In this document: one piece after another, positions 18,132 to 27,149 of the stretch | How positions within the stretch are numbered: the first letter of the stretch is position 1 | Layout: each line of letters begins with the position of its first letter | Assembly: GCA_937958475.1 (NCBI GenBank) | Contig: CALFXR010000218.1 | Span: 1 to 51,354 of the forward strand | Origin: an uncultured Mesorhizobium sp. | GTDB taxonomy: Bacteria > Pseudomonadota > Alphaproteobacteria > Rhizobiales > Rhizobiaceae | Length of the DNA: 51,354 nucleotides | Direction: 5' to 3' | Position numbers and translations under genes: made by a program | Notes under the pieces: generated by a model | Database searches by the model: none | Told to the model about the DNA's origin: nothing | What the model saw: the letters and a program-made list of their open reading frames with translations, nothing else

Positions 18132-21100
18132 ATGACCGACACCGCCGACAAGATCGACTATTCGAAGACGCTCTACCTGCCGCAGACGGGTTTCCCGATG
18201 CGCGCCGGCCTGCCCGAGAAGGAGCCGCTGCTGGTCAAGCGCTGGCAGGAGATGGACCTCTACCGCCGCCTGCGCGACGACGCCGCCGGCCGGCCGAAAT
18301 ACGTGCTCCACGACGGCCCGCCCTACGCCAACGGCAACATCCACATCGGCCACGCGCTGAACAAGATCCTGAAGGACGTCATCACGCGTTCCTTCCAGAT
18401 GCGCGGCTACGATTCCAACTACGTGCCCGGCTGGGACTGCCACGGCCTGCCGATCGAGTGGAAGATCGAGGAGGAGAATTATCGTTCGAAGGGCAAGGCC
18501 AAGCCGGACCTGTCGCAGGCGGCCGCCATGGTCGAGTTCCGCCAGGAATGCCGCGCCTATGCCGAGAAGTGGATCGCCGTGCAGGCCGCCGAGTTCCAGC
18601 GCCTCGGCGTCGTCGGCGACTTCGACAATCCGTACACGACGATGAACTTCCACGCCGAGTCGCGCATCGCCGGCGAGTTGCTGAAGTTCGCAATGTCGGG
18701 CCAGCTCTACCGCGGCTCCAAGCCGGTGATGTGGAGCGTGGTCGAGCGGACGGCGCTGGCGGAGGCGGAGGTCGAGTACCACGACTACGAGTCGGATACG
18801 GTGTGGGTGAAGTTTCCGGTGGTTCCGTATGTCGATGAGAGCGGCGCTGATAGGGGTACTCCGGAATACGATCAAATGCTCGGCCGACTGAGGAAGTACT
18901 CGTCGCCAGATGACATTGTCGGCGCATCCGTTGTGATCTGGACGACGACGCCCTGGACCATGCCGGGCAACCGGGCGGTCAGCTTCTCGCCACGTATCGA
19001 ATACGGCCTCTTCGAGGTCACCGCAGCGGAGAACGACTTCGGTCCGCAGCCGGGCGAGAAGCTGATCTTCGCCGACAAGCTGGCGGAGGAGTCGTTCGGC
19101 AAGGCAAAGCTGCAGTTCAGGAAACTGCGGAGCGTTTCTGCCGACGAACTGGGGTCGATCACCCTTGCGCATCCGCTGGCGGGCTGGCGCCCGATCTCCC
19201 CCCCTGTGGGGGAGATGTCGGCGAAGCCGACAGAGGGGGGCGCTGTCCCGCCCACGTCGAGTTCCTTCACGCCCCCCTCTGCCCTGCCGGGCATCTCCCC
19301 CACAGGGGGGGAGATCGGCGGTGGCGACGCCGCGCCCTATTCCTTCACCGTTCCCATGCTCCCCGGCGACCACGTCACCGACGATGCCGGCACGGGTTTC
19401 GTCCACACGGCACCCGGCCACGGCCGCGAGGACTTCGACGCCTGGACCGGTGCCTCCAAGGAACTGCGCGCGCGCGGCATCGACACGGCGATCCCTTTCA
19501 CCGTCGACGACGCCGGCTTCTTCACCAAGGACGCGCCGGGCTTCGGCCCGGACCGTGACGGCGGGCCGGCGCGCGTCATCGACGACAACGGCAGGAAGGG
19601 CGACGCCAACAAGGCGGTCATCGACGCGCTCATCGCGGCCAATGCCCTGTTCGCCCGCGGACGGCTGAAGCACCAGTATCCGCATTCCTGGCGCTCGAAG
19701 AAGCCGGTCATCTTCCGCAACACGCCGCAGTGGTTCGTCCACATGGACCTGCCGCTCGGCGACGACACCACACTGCGCAGCCGCGCCCTTGCCGCCATCG
19801 ACGCCACGCGCTTCGTCCCCGCGCAGGGTCAGACGCGCCTGCGCTCGATGATCGAGGAGCGGCCCGACTGGGTGCTGTCGCGCCAGCGCGCCTGGGGCGT
19901 GCCGATCTGCGTCTTCGCCGACGAGGACGGCAATGTGCTGAAGGACGAGGCGGTCAACGCCCGCATCCTCGAAGCCTTCGAGAAGGAAGGCGCCGACGCC
20001 TGGTTCGCAGAGGGTGCGCGCGAGCGCTTCCTCGGCAGCCGCGCCAACGAACCGTGGCAGATGGTCAAGGACATCCTCGACGTCTGGTTCGATTCCGGTT
20101 CGACCCACACCTTCACGCTGGAGGACCGGCCCGACCTGAAATGGCCGGCCGACGTCTATCTCGAAGGCTCCGACCAGCATCGCGGCTGGTTCCATTCCTC
20201 GCTGCTGGAAAGCTGCGGCACGCGCGGCAGGGCGCCATACGACACCGTCATCACCCATGGCTTCACCATGGCCGAGGACGGCCGCAAGATGTCAAAGTCG
20301 CTGGGCAATCAGGTCTTCCCGCAGGACGTGATGAAGGAATCCGGCGCCGACATCCTGCGTCTCTGGGTGATGACGACCGACTACTGGGAGGACCAGCGGC
20401 TCGGCAAGTCGATCATCCAGACCAACGTCGATTCCTACCGCAAGATGCGCAACACCATCCGCTGGATGCTCGGCACGCTCGCCCACGACGCCGGCGAGGA
20501 CGTGGCGCTCGCCGACATGCCGGAGCTGGAGCGGCTGATGCTGCACCGCCTGTCGGAGCTCGACGAGGTGATGCGCAAGGGCTACGACGCCTTCGACTTC
20601 AAGCGCATCGCCAAGTCGCTCAGCGACTTCATGATCGTCGACCTGTCGGCCTTCTACTTCGACATCCGCAAGGACGCGCTCTACTGCGACGCGCCGTCGA
20701 GCCTCCGCCGCAAGGCGGCCATCGTCACGGTGCGCCGACTGTTCGACTGCCTGGTGACGTGGCTGGCGCCGATGATGCCGTTCACCATGGAGGAGGCCTG
20801 GCTCGACCGCTATCCGCAGTCGACCTCCGTGCATCTCGAGCAGTTCCGCGAGCTTCCGGGCGAATGGCGCGACGAGGCGCTGGCGGCGAAGTGGCGCAAG
20901 GTCCGCCAGGTGCGCCGTGCCGTCACCGGCGCGCTGGAACTGGAGCGGGCGAAGAAGACGATCGGCTCGTCGCTGGAGGCGGCCCCCTTCGTCCACGTGA
21001 CCGATCCGGAGCTTCTGCGTGCCCTCGACGGTGTCGACTTCGCCGAGATCTGCATCACCAGCGGCATCGCCGTGTCCGACCGGCCGGCGCCCGAAGGTGC

Positions 21101-21275
21101 CTATGCGCTGGACGACGTCGCAGGCGTCGCCGTCGTGCCGGCAGCGGCGGGTGGCGCGAAATGCGCACGGTCCTGGCGTTTCACCGACGACGTCGGCTCC
21201 GATCCGGAGTTCCCGGACGTATCGGCGCGCGACGCCCAGGCGCTGCGCGAACTGAAGGCGCTCGGCCGCATCTGA
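18132..21275 (+). CDS. ileS: Isoleucyl-tRNA synthetase with in-frame palindromic insert
   Basis: Class I synthetase charging tRNA-Ile. The HIGH motif is at residues 71-74 (GNIHIGHALNK) and KMSKS at about 719-723 (GRKMSKSLGNQV). The editing domain shows VVIWTTTPWTMPGN and DDAGTGFVHTAPGHG; the latter holds the conserved Asp-His region. At 1047 residues it is longer than usual. About 42 residues (roughly 354-396, PISPPVGEMSAKPTEGG... to ...GISPTGGEIGG) come from a palindromic repeat inserted between LAHPLAGW and YSFTVPML. The loop at about 230-265, lower in GC, is also unusual. The C-terminal zinc-finger remnant keeps only one cysteine (KCARSWRF), as is common in alphaproteobacteria. The frame is open throughout, so the gene should be functional. 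Confidence 0.96.
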   Translation: MTDTADKIDYSKTLYLPQTGFPMRAGLPEKEPLLVKRWQEMDLYRRLRDDAAGRPKYVLHDGPPYANGNIHIGHALNKILKDVITRSFQMRGYDSNYVPGWDCHGLPIEWKIEEENYRSKGKAKPDLSQAAAMVEFRQECRAYAEKWIAVQAAEFQRLGVVGDFDNPYTTMNFHAESRIAGELLKFAMSGQLYRGSKPVMWSVVERTALAEAEVEYHDYESDTVWVKFPVVPYVDESGADRGTPEYDQMLGRLRKYSSPDDIVGASVVIWTTTPWTMPGNRAVSFSPRIEYGLFEVTAAENDFGPQPGEKLIFADKLAEESFGKAKLQFRKLRSVSADELGSITLAHPLAGWRPISPPVGEMSAKPTEGGAVPPTSSSFTPPSALPGISPTGGEIGGGDAAPYSFTVPMLPGDHVTDDAGTGFVHTAPGHGREDFDAWTGASKELRARGIDTAIPFTVDDAGFFTKDAPGFGPDRDGGPARVIDDNGRKGDANKAVIDALIAANALFARGRLKHQYPHSWRSKKPVIFRNTPQWFVHMDLPLGDDTTLRSRALAAIDATRFVPAQGQTRLRSMIEERPDWVLSRQRAWGVPICVFADEDGNVLKDEAVNARILEAFEKEGADAWFAEGARERFLGSRANEPWQMVKDILDVWFDSGSTHTFTLEDRPDLKWPADVYLEGSDQHRGWFHSSLLESCGTRGRAPYDTVITHGFTMAEDGRKMSKSLGNQVFPQDVMKESGADILRLWVMTTDYWEDQRLGKSIIQTNVDSYRKMRNTIRWMLGTLAHDAGEDVALADMPELERLMLHRLSELDEVMRKGYDAFDFKRIAKSLSDFMIVDLSAFYFDIRKDALYCDAPSSLRRKAAIVTVRRLFDCLVTWLAPMMPFTMEEAWLDRYPQSTSVHLEQFRELPGEWRDEALAAKWRKVRQVRRAVTGALELERAKKTIGSSLEAAPFVHVTDPELLRALDGVDFAEICITSGIAVSDRPAPEGAYALDDVAGVAVVPAAAGGAKCARSWRFTDDVGSDPEFPDVSARDAQALRELKALGRI
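19191..19318. repeat. Palindromic repeat element inside ileS
   Basis: A 128-bp element bounded by a perfect 26-bp inverted repeat: 19191-19216 (CCGATCTCCCCCC... reading outward) and 19293-19318. A second, inner perfect inverted repeat, CAGAGGGGGGCG (19231-19242) with CGCCCCCCTCTG (19270-19281), and a small hairpin, GTCGGC-GAA-GCCGAC (19217-19231), are nested within. Each outer arm is itself nearly palindromic (CTCCCCC...GGGGGAG). Related C/G-rich palindromes are familiar intergenic repeats in Mesorhizobium-like genomes; here the element is translated in frame. Confidence 0.88.
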
Positions 21276-21456
21276 GCCGTCGCCAATGCGCGGATCGGTC
21301 GCCGGGTGGGGCGCGTTGCCCTTGCCCTTGTCATGGGATAAAACCCTGCGAGGGCCGGGGCGCCACGTTGTCGCCGGATTCTGCGGCGAAGAGCACTGGT
21401 TAACGGTTCTTCGATAAAGTTCGTCCCGTCGGGACTGGAGTGGTGGGAAATTAGGC

Positions 21457-22119
21457 ATGACGCATAGACGCGCGCGCTTCGTCGCTACAGTGCCGTTGCT
21501 GGTTTCCGGGCTGACGCTCGCCGGCTGCATGGGATCGCCCACCTACGGCACGGGCACGCCGGCCGACGAGCAGCTTCTCAACGACCTTTCCGGTGCGCTT
21601 GCGCTCGGTCCGTCGAACAAGGAACGGATCGACTACAAGCCGCGTCCGGACCTGGTGAAGCCAGCCCCGACGGCGTTGACGACCCTGCCGGCGCCGCAGG
21701 AAAGCGTGATTGCCTCCACAAACCCGGCCTGGCCGGAATCTCCCGAGCAGATGCGAAAGCGGCTGCGCGACGACGCGACCGCCAATCAGGACAACGCCAC
21801 GTACGAATCGCCCCTGGTCTCCGACATAAACTCGCGCCCGGGCGTGACCTCTGCCGCCCGCATCGGCGAGCGGGGCAATTTCGACAGCGTGGGCAGCGCC
21901 GCCCAGCAGCGCGAGGCGTTCAACAAGCGCCTGGCCGAGACCAAGCAGGGCAGTTCGACGACCCGCAAGTATCTCAGCGAACCGCCGCTCGTCTACCGCG
22001 CACCGGCCGACACCGCTCCCGTCGACGACGTCGGCGAGGACGAGTGGAAGAAGGAACGTCGCCAGAAGCGCGCCGCCACGAAGGAGCGCAGCTGGCGCGA
22101 CTGGCTGCCGACGCTATGA
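21457..22119 (+). CDS. Putative lipoprotein of unknown function
   Basis: A 220-residue protein with a signal peptide and lipobox LTLAGC (cysteine 24), predicted to be lipid-anchored in the envelope. The mature part is rich in Pro, Ala, Arg and Asp, with no recognisable domain and probably much disorder; the C-terminus is highly basic (KKERRQKRAATKERSWRDW). Start ATG 21457 is preceded by GGGAA. It follows ileS by 181 bp and runs towards tadA. I do not recognise the family beyond its general look as a small conserved rhizobial lipoprotein. Confidence 0.75.
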   Translation: MTHRRARFVATVPLLVSGLTLAGCMGSPTYGTGTPADEQLLNDLSGALALGPSNKERIDYKPRPDLVKPAPTALTTLPAPQESVIASTNPAWPESPEQMRKRLRDDATANQDNATYESPLVSDINSRPGVTSAARIGERGNFDSVGSAAQQREAFNKRLAETKQGSSTTRKYLSEPPLVYRAPADTAPVDDVGEDEWKKERRQKRAATKERSWRDWLPTL

Positions 22120-22123
22120 CGCC

Positions 22124-22141
22124 TTCCGCCCCAGGGCGGAA
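22124..22141. terminator. Small hairpin between convergent lipoprotein and tadA genes
   Basis: TTCCGCC (22124-22130) and GGCGGAA (22135-22141) form a 7-bp stem with a 4-base loop, directly after the lipoprotein stop codon. No T tract follows, so termination by it is uncertain. Confidence 0.35.
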
Positions 22142-22229
22142 CCGGTTACGCGACACGGATCATACGTAGGAGCGAGGACCTGAGGCGCGACTCCGCGTGC
22201 GAGGCTCGCGGCGCACGCGAACGCGTCGG

Positions 22230-22682
22230 TCAGCGCGGCCGCCGGCTCCGGAAGAAGTCCCTCAGCAGCGAGGCCGACGCCGCCTCGCCGATGCCGGGAT
22301 AGACGTCCGGCGCATGGTGGCAGGTCGGCGAGGTGAAGAACCTCACGCCGTTGCGCACCGCGCCGCCCTTCTCGTCGTCGGCGCCGTAATAGAGCCGCCT
22401 GAGCCTGGCGAACGAGATGGCGCCGGCGCACATGGCGCAAGGTTCCAGCGTGACGTAGATGTCGGCCCCGGTCAGGCGCTCGGCGGAGAGCTTCGCAGCC
22501 GCTTCGCGGATCGCCAGGATCTCGGCATGCGCGGTCGGGTCGGCGAGTTCGCGGGTGCGGTTGCCGGACGACGACACGACTTTCCCGTCGGCGACGACGA
22601 CGGCACCGACAGGTACCTCGCCGCGCGCCCCCGCCGCTTCGGCTTCCGCCAGCGCCAGGGCCATGAAATCGGGCCGGTTCAC
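22230..22682 (-). CDS. tadA: tRNA-specific adenosine deaminase
   Basis: Deaminates the wobble adenosine of tRNA-Arg(ACG) to inosine. 150 residues; the zinc site and catalytic glutamate are seen in PTAHAEILA (HAE) and PCAMCAGA (PCxxC). The predicted start is GTG 22680-22682, supported by GGAGG eight to nine bases upstream; an internal ATG at 22664 is possible but has no ribosome-binding site. It is divergent from the pseudouridine synthase gene with 96 bp between, a pairing of two RNA-modification genes often seen in rhizobia. Confidence 0.94.
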   Translation of the reverse strand: MNRPDFMALALAEAEAAGARGEVPVGAVVVADGKVVSSSGNRTRELADPTAHAEILAIREAAAKLSAERLTGADIYVTLEPCAMCAGAISFARLRRLYYGADDEKGGAVRNGVRFFTSPTCHHAPDVYPGIGEAASASLLRDFFRSRRPR

Positions 22683-22778
22683 GTGCTCATCCTCCCCCGG
22701 CGCGAAGGATTCGCGTCCGCCGACATTCTCCTCGCACGCCGCGGACGTTACTGCTACACCGCGCCGAGAAAGGCAAAA

Positions 22779-25124
22779 ATGCCCATGACCGACGAAAAAG
22801 ACGATACGCCCCGGAATAAAGCCCGGCCCAGCGGGCCGCGCGGAGAGAAGGGCCAGGGCGCGCCGCGCGGGCCCCGTGAGGGCGCCGGCAAACGTTCCGA
22901 CGGCGGGCCCGGCGGCAAGAAACCGTACGCCGCAAAGGGCGGCGCGGGGCGGCCTTTCTCCAAGCGTCCGGACGGCGCGGCCGCAGCGTCGGCCGGGCGT
23001 CCGCCTGTGCGCCGCGACGATCGCCCGCGGGAAGCAGGCGCGGAAGGCGGCGACGCACGCCCGGCGAAGCCCTACGGTGCGGGACCGCGCAAGCCCTACG
23101 ACAAGAAGCCGTACGCCAAGAAGCCGTACGCGAAGAAGCCTTTCACGCCGCGCGACGATCGCCCGCGGGAAGCAGGTGCGGAAGGGGCCGAAGCACGTCC
23201 GGCGAAGCCCTACGGCGCCGGTCCGGCGAAGCCCTATGGCGCCGGTCCGCGCAAGCCCTACGAAAAGAAGGCCTTCGACAAGAAGCCGTTCGCGAAGAAG
23301 CCCTACGAGAAGAAGGCATTCGTCCCGCGCGATGAGAATGCGACGAGCGAAGCCGGCGAGCGCCCGCGCTTCCGCCGCGAGGACCGTCCGCGGGAAGCAG
23401 GCGCGGAGGGCGCCGACGCGCGTCCGGCGAAGGCCTACGCCGCGGGTCCGCGAAAGCCGTACGAGAAGAAACCGTACGACAAGAAACCCTACGAAAAGAA
23501 ATCGTTCAGGCCGCGCGACGACCGTCCGCGGGAGGCCGGCGCCGAGGGAGCCGAAGCGCGTCCGGCCCGGAACTATGGCGACGGTCCGCGCAAGACCTAC
23601 GACAAGAAGCCGTTCGACAAGAAGCCTGGTGACGGCAAGCCGTTCGAGAAACGTCCCTACGGCGAAAGGACCTACGAGAAGAAATCATTCGTCGAGGGCG
23701 GAGCTGCGCCACGTCCCGGCCGCCGGGAGCGCGACGCGGATGCCGGACAGGGCGGACAGGCGGGAGAGAAGCCCTTCCGTGGCGAGCCTGGCCGCGATCA
23801 CAAGCCCTACAGGAAGCCCGTCGAACGCAGTGGCGCGGCTTTCTCCAAGGACGGAGCCGGCCCGCGAAGGCCGCGGGCCGCGGCCGAGGCGCCGGCCGAA
23901 CCCGGCGAGCGCATCGCCAAGCGCCTCGCGCGAGTCGGCATCGCTTCGCGTCGCGACGCCGAAGAACTGATCGCTGCCGGTCGCGTCCGCGTCAACGGCA
24001 AGGTGCTGTCCTCTCCCGCCTTCAACGTCATGCCCGACGACAGGATCGAGCTCGACGGAACCGAGATACCGCCGATCGAGCGGACTCGCCTTTTCCTGTT
24101 CAACAAGCCGGCAGGCGTGGTCACGACCAATCGCGATCCGGAAGGCCGCCGCACCGTCTTCGACGTCCTTCCGGAAGGCCTGCCCCGCCTGATGACGGTC
24201 GGCCGCCTCGACATCAACACCGAGGGCCTGTTGCTGCTGACCAACGACGGCGGCCTGGCGCGTGTGCTCGAACTCCCGGCGACCGGCTGGCTGCGGCGTT
24301 ACCGGGCGCGTGTCCATGGCAAGGTCGACGAGAAGGCGCTCGTCGAACTGAAGGACGGGGTCGCGGTCGACGGTGTGTTCTACGGTGGCGTCGAGGCATC
24401 GCTCGATCGCGAGCAGGGTACCAACGCCTGGCTGACGATCGGCCTGCGCGAGGGCAAGAACCGCGAGGTCAAGAACATCCTCGGCGCGCTCGGCCTGGAT
24501 GTGACGCGGCTGATCCGGATCTCCTACGGGCCGTTCCAGCTTGGAGAACTCGAAGAGGGCGCGATCCAGGAGCTCAAGGGAAAGATGCTGCGCGATCAGC
24601 TCGGCGAACGACTGATCGAGGAAGCCGGCGCCAATTTCGAGGCACCCGTCGCCAAGCCGTTCTCCAACAAGCCGGTCAGGGCGGCCGAACGTCGGGACGA
24701 GCCGGACGAGCGGCCGAAGCCCGCCTGGACCGCCAAGCGCGTCGAGGTCGGCGAAGGCGGCCTGATCAAGAACCGCAAGCGTGATCGCGAGCGCGGCCGC
24801 GAGGACGCCCTCGGGCGCCTGACGACCCGGCCGGAACGGAGCTTCGCGGCGCCCGGCAAGGAAGGGCGGCCCCCGCGCAAGACCGGCGAGCGCGAACAGC
24901 GGCCGCTCGAAGCGCCGGGTTCGCGCAAGGCCAATGTGTGGATGGCGCCCGGCGCGCGCCCGCAGGGCAAGGCGTCGGCAGCGGAGTCAGCCAAGCCGGC
25001 CGGTCGGAAACCGACGGGGGCGAAGCCGTTCGGCGCTCCGGCCAAGGGCGGAAAGCCGGAACGACCCGGCGACGGGCCGCGCGGACCGCGCAAAGGCGGA
25101 AGCGGTGCGGATCGTCGGCGGTGA
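22779..25124 (+). CDS. rluB: 23S rRNA pseudouridine synthase (RluB family) with long repetitive extensions
   Basis: The catalytic part (about residues 375-620) has an S4 RNA-binding domain (RIAKRLARVGIASRRDAEEL) and the RsuA/RluB-type synthase core with catalytic Asp in GRLDINTEGLLLLTNDG. RluB modifies U2605 of 23S rRNA in E. coli; the same site is assumed here. What is unusual is size: 781 residues against roughly 250-300 for the core. The N-terminal ~370 residues are disordered, basic and repetitive: DRPREAGAEG-type units occur four times among KPYDKKPYAKKPF-like lysine/aromatic runs. The C-terminal ~150 residues are also basic. Start ATG 22779 follows GAGAAAGG; a second ATG two codons on is equally possible. 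The 3' end overlaps rsmD by 20 bases. Confidence 0.88.
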   Translation: MPMTDEKDDTPRNKARPSGPRGEKGQGAPRGPREGAGKRSDGGPGGKKPYAAKGGAGRPFSKRPDGAAAASAGRPPVRRDDRPREAGAEGGDARPAKPYGAGPRKPYDKKPYAKKPYAKKPFTPRDDRPREAGAEGAEARPAKPYGAGPAKPYGAGPRKPYEKKAFDKKPFAKKPYEKKAFVPRDENATSEAGERPRFRREDRPREAGAEGADARPAKAYAAGPRKPYEKKPYDKKPYEKKSFRPRDDRPREAGAEGAEARPARNYGDGPRKTYDKKPFDKKPGDGKPFEKRPYGERTYEKKSFVEGGAAPRPGRRERDADAGQGGQAGEKPFRGEPGRDHKPYRKPVERSGAAFSKDGAGPRRPRAAAEAPAEPGERIAKRLARVGIASRRDAEELIAAGRVRVNGKVLSSPAFNVMPDDRIELDGTEIPPIERTRLFLFNKPAGVVTTNRDPEGRRTVFDVLPEGLPRLMTVGRLDINTEGLLLLTNDGGLARVLELPATGWLRRYRARVHGKVDEKALVELKDGVAVDGVFYGGVEASLDREQGTNAWLTIGLREGKNREVKNILGALGLDVTRLIRISYGPFQLGELEEGAIQELKGKMLRDQLGERLIEEAGANFEAPVAKPFSNKPVRAAERRDEPDERPKPAWTAKRVEVGEGGLIKNRKRDRERGREDALGRLTTRPERSFAAPGKEGRPPRKTGEREQRPLEAPGSRKANVWMAPGARPQGKASAAESAKPAGRKPTGAKPFGAPAKGGKPERPGDGPRGPRKGGSGADRRR
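23013..23700 (+). repeat. Degenerate tandem coding repeats in rluB
   Basis: Four copies of a unit encoding D-R-P-R-E-A-G-A-E-G-x-[DE]-A-R-P-A-[KR] begin near 23016, 23154, 23379 and 23516. Each is followed by a variable number of short K-K-P/A-[YF]-type blocks. Unit spacing (138, 225 and 137 bases) is uneven because block numbers differ, suggesting slippage or recombination within the gene. Confidence 0.85.
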
Positions 25125-25671
25125 GTTTCGCGGCCGGCCGCTGGCCACGCCGCGCGACCAGGCCATACGTCCGACCACGGACCGGGTCCGCGAGGCCTTG
25201 TTCAATGTCGTCGCCCATCGCTACCCCGAGCGTCTTCGCGGCGCACGGGTCCTCGATCTTTTCGCCGGCACGGGCGCGCTGGGACTGGAGGCGCTGTCAC
25301 GCGGCGCTGCCTTCTGCGTATTCATCGAAGAGTCCGCCGAAGGCCGCGGACTGATCCGCACGAACGTCGAGTCGTTCGGCCTGCAGGGCCGCACCAAGAT
25401 CTTCCGCCGCGACGCCACCGCTCTCGGAGAGGTCGGCACCATGCTGCCCTTTGATCTGATGTTCGCCGACCCGCCCTACGGAAAAGGTCTCGGCGAACAG
25501 GCCCTCGCGGCGGCGCTTGCGGGCGGATGGTTGACGCCCGATGCGCTGTGCGTGGTCGAAGAAGCGTCCTCCGCTCCGTTCGACTCCGGTCCCGATTTCG
25601 CGGTGGTCGACGAGCGCTCCTACGGGGACACTGTGATACGCTTCGTCGAGGTCGCCCGAGTTCGGCCTTGA
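25105..25671 (+). CDS. rsmD: 16S rRNA (guanine-966-N2) methyltransferase
   Basis: 188-residue SAM-dependent methyltransferase of the small ribosomal subunit. It starts VRIVGGEFRGRPLATP, then has the family's RPTTDRVREALFN, SAM-binding VLDLFAGTGALGLEALSRG and the catalytic DPPYGKG (FADPPYG). The GTG at 25105 is chosen because the family begins exactly here; AAAGGCGGA precedes it. It overlaps the end of rluB by 20 bases, implying cotranscription and coupled translation of two rRNA-modification genes. Confidence 0.94.
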   Translation: MRIVGGEFRGRPLATPRDQAIRPTTDRVREALFNVVAHRYPERLRGARVLDLFAGTGALGLEALSRGAAFCVFIEESAEGRGLIRTNVESFGLQGRTKIFRRDATALGEVGTMLPFDLMFADPPYGKGLGEQALAAALAGGWLTPDALCVVEEASSAPFDSGPDFAVVDERSYGDTVIRFVEVARVRP

Positions 25672-25757
25672 TTGCCGCCTCTGATCGACCAGATTCGATC
25701 CTGTGAGCGAGCGGTCCCCTGGCGGATCGCAGCGATTCCGACTGGAGAACGCGCCTG

Positions 25758-27137
25758 ATGAGAAACCGGACCTACGGCGGTCTCCTGCCGTTTCGCAACG
25801 TGTTCGCCGCCGCGGCGATCATGTTCGCGCCGTTGCCGGCCGGTGCGAACAGCGCGGCAGAGGATCCCGGCATCGTCGATTTTCGCCTGGGCAACGGCAT
25901 GGAAGTCGTCGTCATACCCGACCGCCGCGCGCCGATCGTCACCCACATGGTCTGGTACAAGGTCGGCAGCGCCGACGAACCTCCGGGCAAGTCCGGCATA
26001 GCCCACTTCTTCGAACACCTGATGTTCAAGGGCACGAAGACCCATGCGCCCGGCGAGTTCGGCGCCAAGGTCGCCGAGATCGGCGGCAGCGAGAACGCCT
26101 TCACCTCCTACGACTATACCGCCTACTACCAGACGGTTCCCCCCGATGCTCTCGGCACGATGATGGCCTACGAGGCCGACCGAATGCGCAATCTCGTCCT
26201 CACCGACGAGGTAATCGGGCCCGAGCGCGACGTCATCCTCGAAGAGCGTCGCATGCGCATCGAGAACAACCCCGATGCCCTGCTCGACGAAGAGGTCGAC
26301 GCGGCGCTCTACCAGAACCACCCGTATCGCATTCCGGTGATCGGCTGGATGCACGAGATGGAACAGTTGAACCGAATAGACGCCACGGCCTTCTACGAGC
26401 GCTACTATGCTCCCAACAACGCGATCCTCATCGTCGCCGGCGATGTTGAGCCGGGCGAGGTGCTCGCGCTGGCCGAGAAGACCTATGGCGCCCTCGCATC
26501 GGGAGCGGCACTGCCGCCGCGAGCCCGACCGCAGGAGCCGGAACAGAACACGAAGCGCACCGTCGAACTCACCGATCCGCGCGTCAGCCTGCCGAGCTTC
26601 CAGTCATATTGGGTGGTGCCTTCCTACACGACATCGCGGAACGGCGAGGCCGAAGCGCTCGATCTCCTCTCGGAGATCCTGGGCGGCGGCCTGCGCAGCA
26701 GGATCTACCAGAAGCTGGTCGTCGAGGAGGGCATAGCCTCTTCGGCCGGCGCGTCGTACTCCGGCACGTCCCTCGATGACACGAACTTTTCCGTCTACGG
26801 CGTGCCGCGAGGCGCCGCGACGCTCGATGATGTCGAAACGGCGGTCGAAAGGGAAATCGCAACGCTCGTCCGCGATGGCGTGTCCGAGGCCGAACTGGAG
26901 AAGGCCAAGACCCGGTTCCTGCGCTCGGTCATCTTCGCCCGCGACAACCAGGCCGGCATGGCCAACATGTACGGCGCGACTCTCGCGACGGGAGGCACCG
27001 TCGCCGACATCACCGAATGGCCGGAGCGCATCCGGGCGGTAACGCCGGCCCAGGTTCAGGCCGTGGCGGCGAAGTACCTGGACCTCCGCCGCTCGGTGAC
27101 GGGCTATCTCCTGCCGCAATCGACCGCAAAGAACTGA
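25758..27137 (+). CDS. M16 family zinc peptidase, catalytic subunit
   Basis: 459 residues with a signal peptide (to about residue 33). The inverted zinc motif HxxEH is HFFEH at 83-87, and the third ligand region is VILEERRMRIEN. The C-terminal half is the inactive M16 repeat domain. Together with the next gene it forms the usual active/inactive pair of periplasmic M16B peptidases in proteobacteria. It is expected to degrade peptides in the periplasm; specific substrates are unknown. Twelve bases separate the two genes. Confidence 0.92.
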   Translation: MRNRTYGGLLPFRNVFAAAAIMFAPLPAGANSAAEDPGIVDFRLGNGMEVVVIPDRRAPIVTHMVWYKVGSADEPPGKSGIAHFFEHLMFKGTKTHAPGEFGAKVAEIGGSENAFTSYDYTAYYQTVPPDALGTMMAYEADRMRNLVLTDEVIGPERDVILEERRMRIENNPDALLDEEVDAALYQNHPYRIPVIGWMHEMEQLNRIDATAFYERYYAPNNAILIVAGDVEPGEVLALAEKTYGALASGAALPPRARPQEPEQNTKRTVELTDPRVSLPSFQSYWVVPSYTTSRNGEAEALDLLSEILGGGLRSRIYQKLVVEEGIASSAGASYSGTSLDDTNFSVYGVPRGAATLDDVETAVEREIATLVRDGVSEAELEKAKTRFLRSVIFARDNQAGMANMYGATLATGGTVADITEWPERIRAVTPAQVQAVAAKYLDLRRSVTGYLLPQSTAKN

Positions 27138-27149
27138 GGAAGCCGCGCG

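Noticed and set aside
17607..20258. An 883-residue minus-strand frame across the antitoxin region and ileS
   Set aside because: Antisense to ileS, low-complexity and without domain signatures; the real genes in the two regions are in other frames.
18132..21275. Interrupted or pseudogenised ileS because of the insert
   Set aside because: The reading frame stays open through the element and all catalytic motifs are present on both sides.
23013..23700. Regularly spaced repeats that could suggest a CRISPR array
   Set aside because: Repeats are degenerate, spaced unevenly, lie inside a continuous coding frame and have no unique spacers of constant length; no cas genes are nearby.
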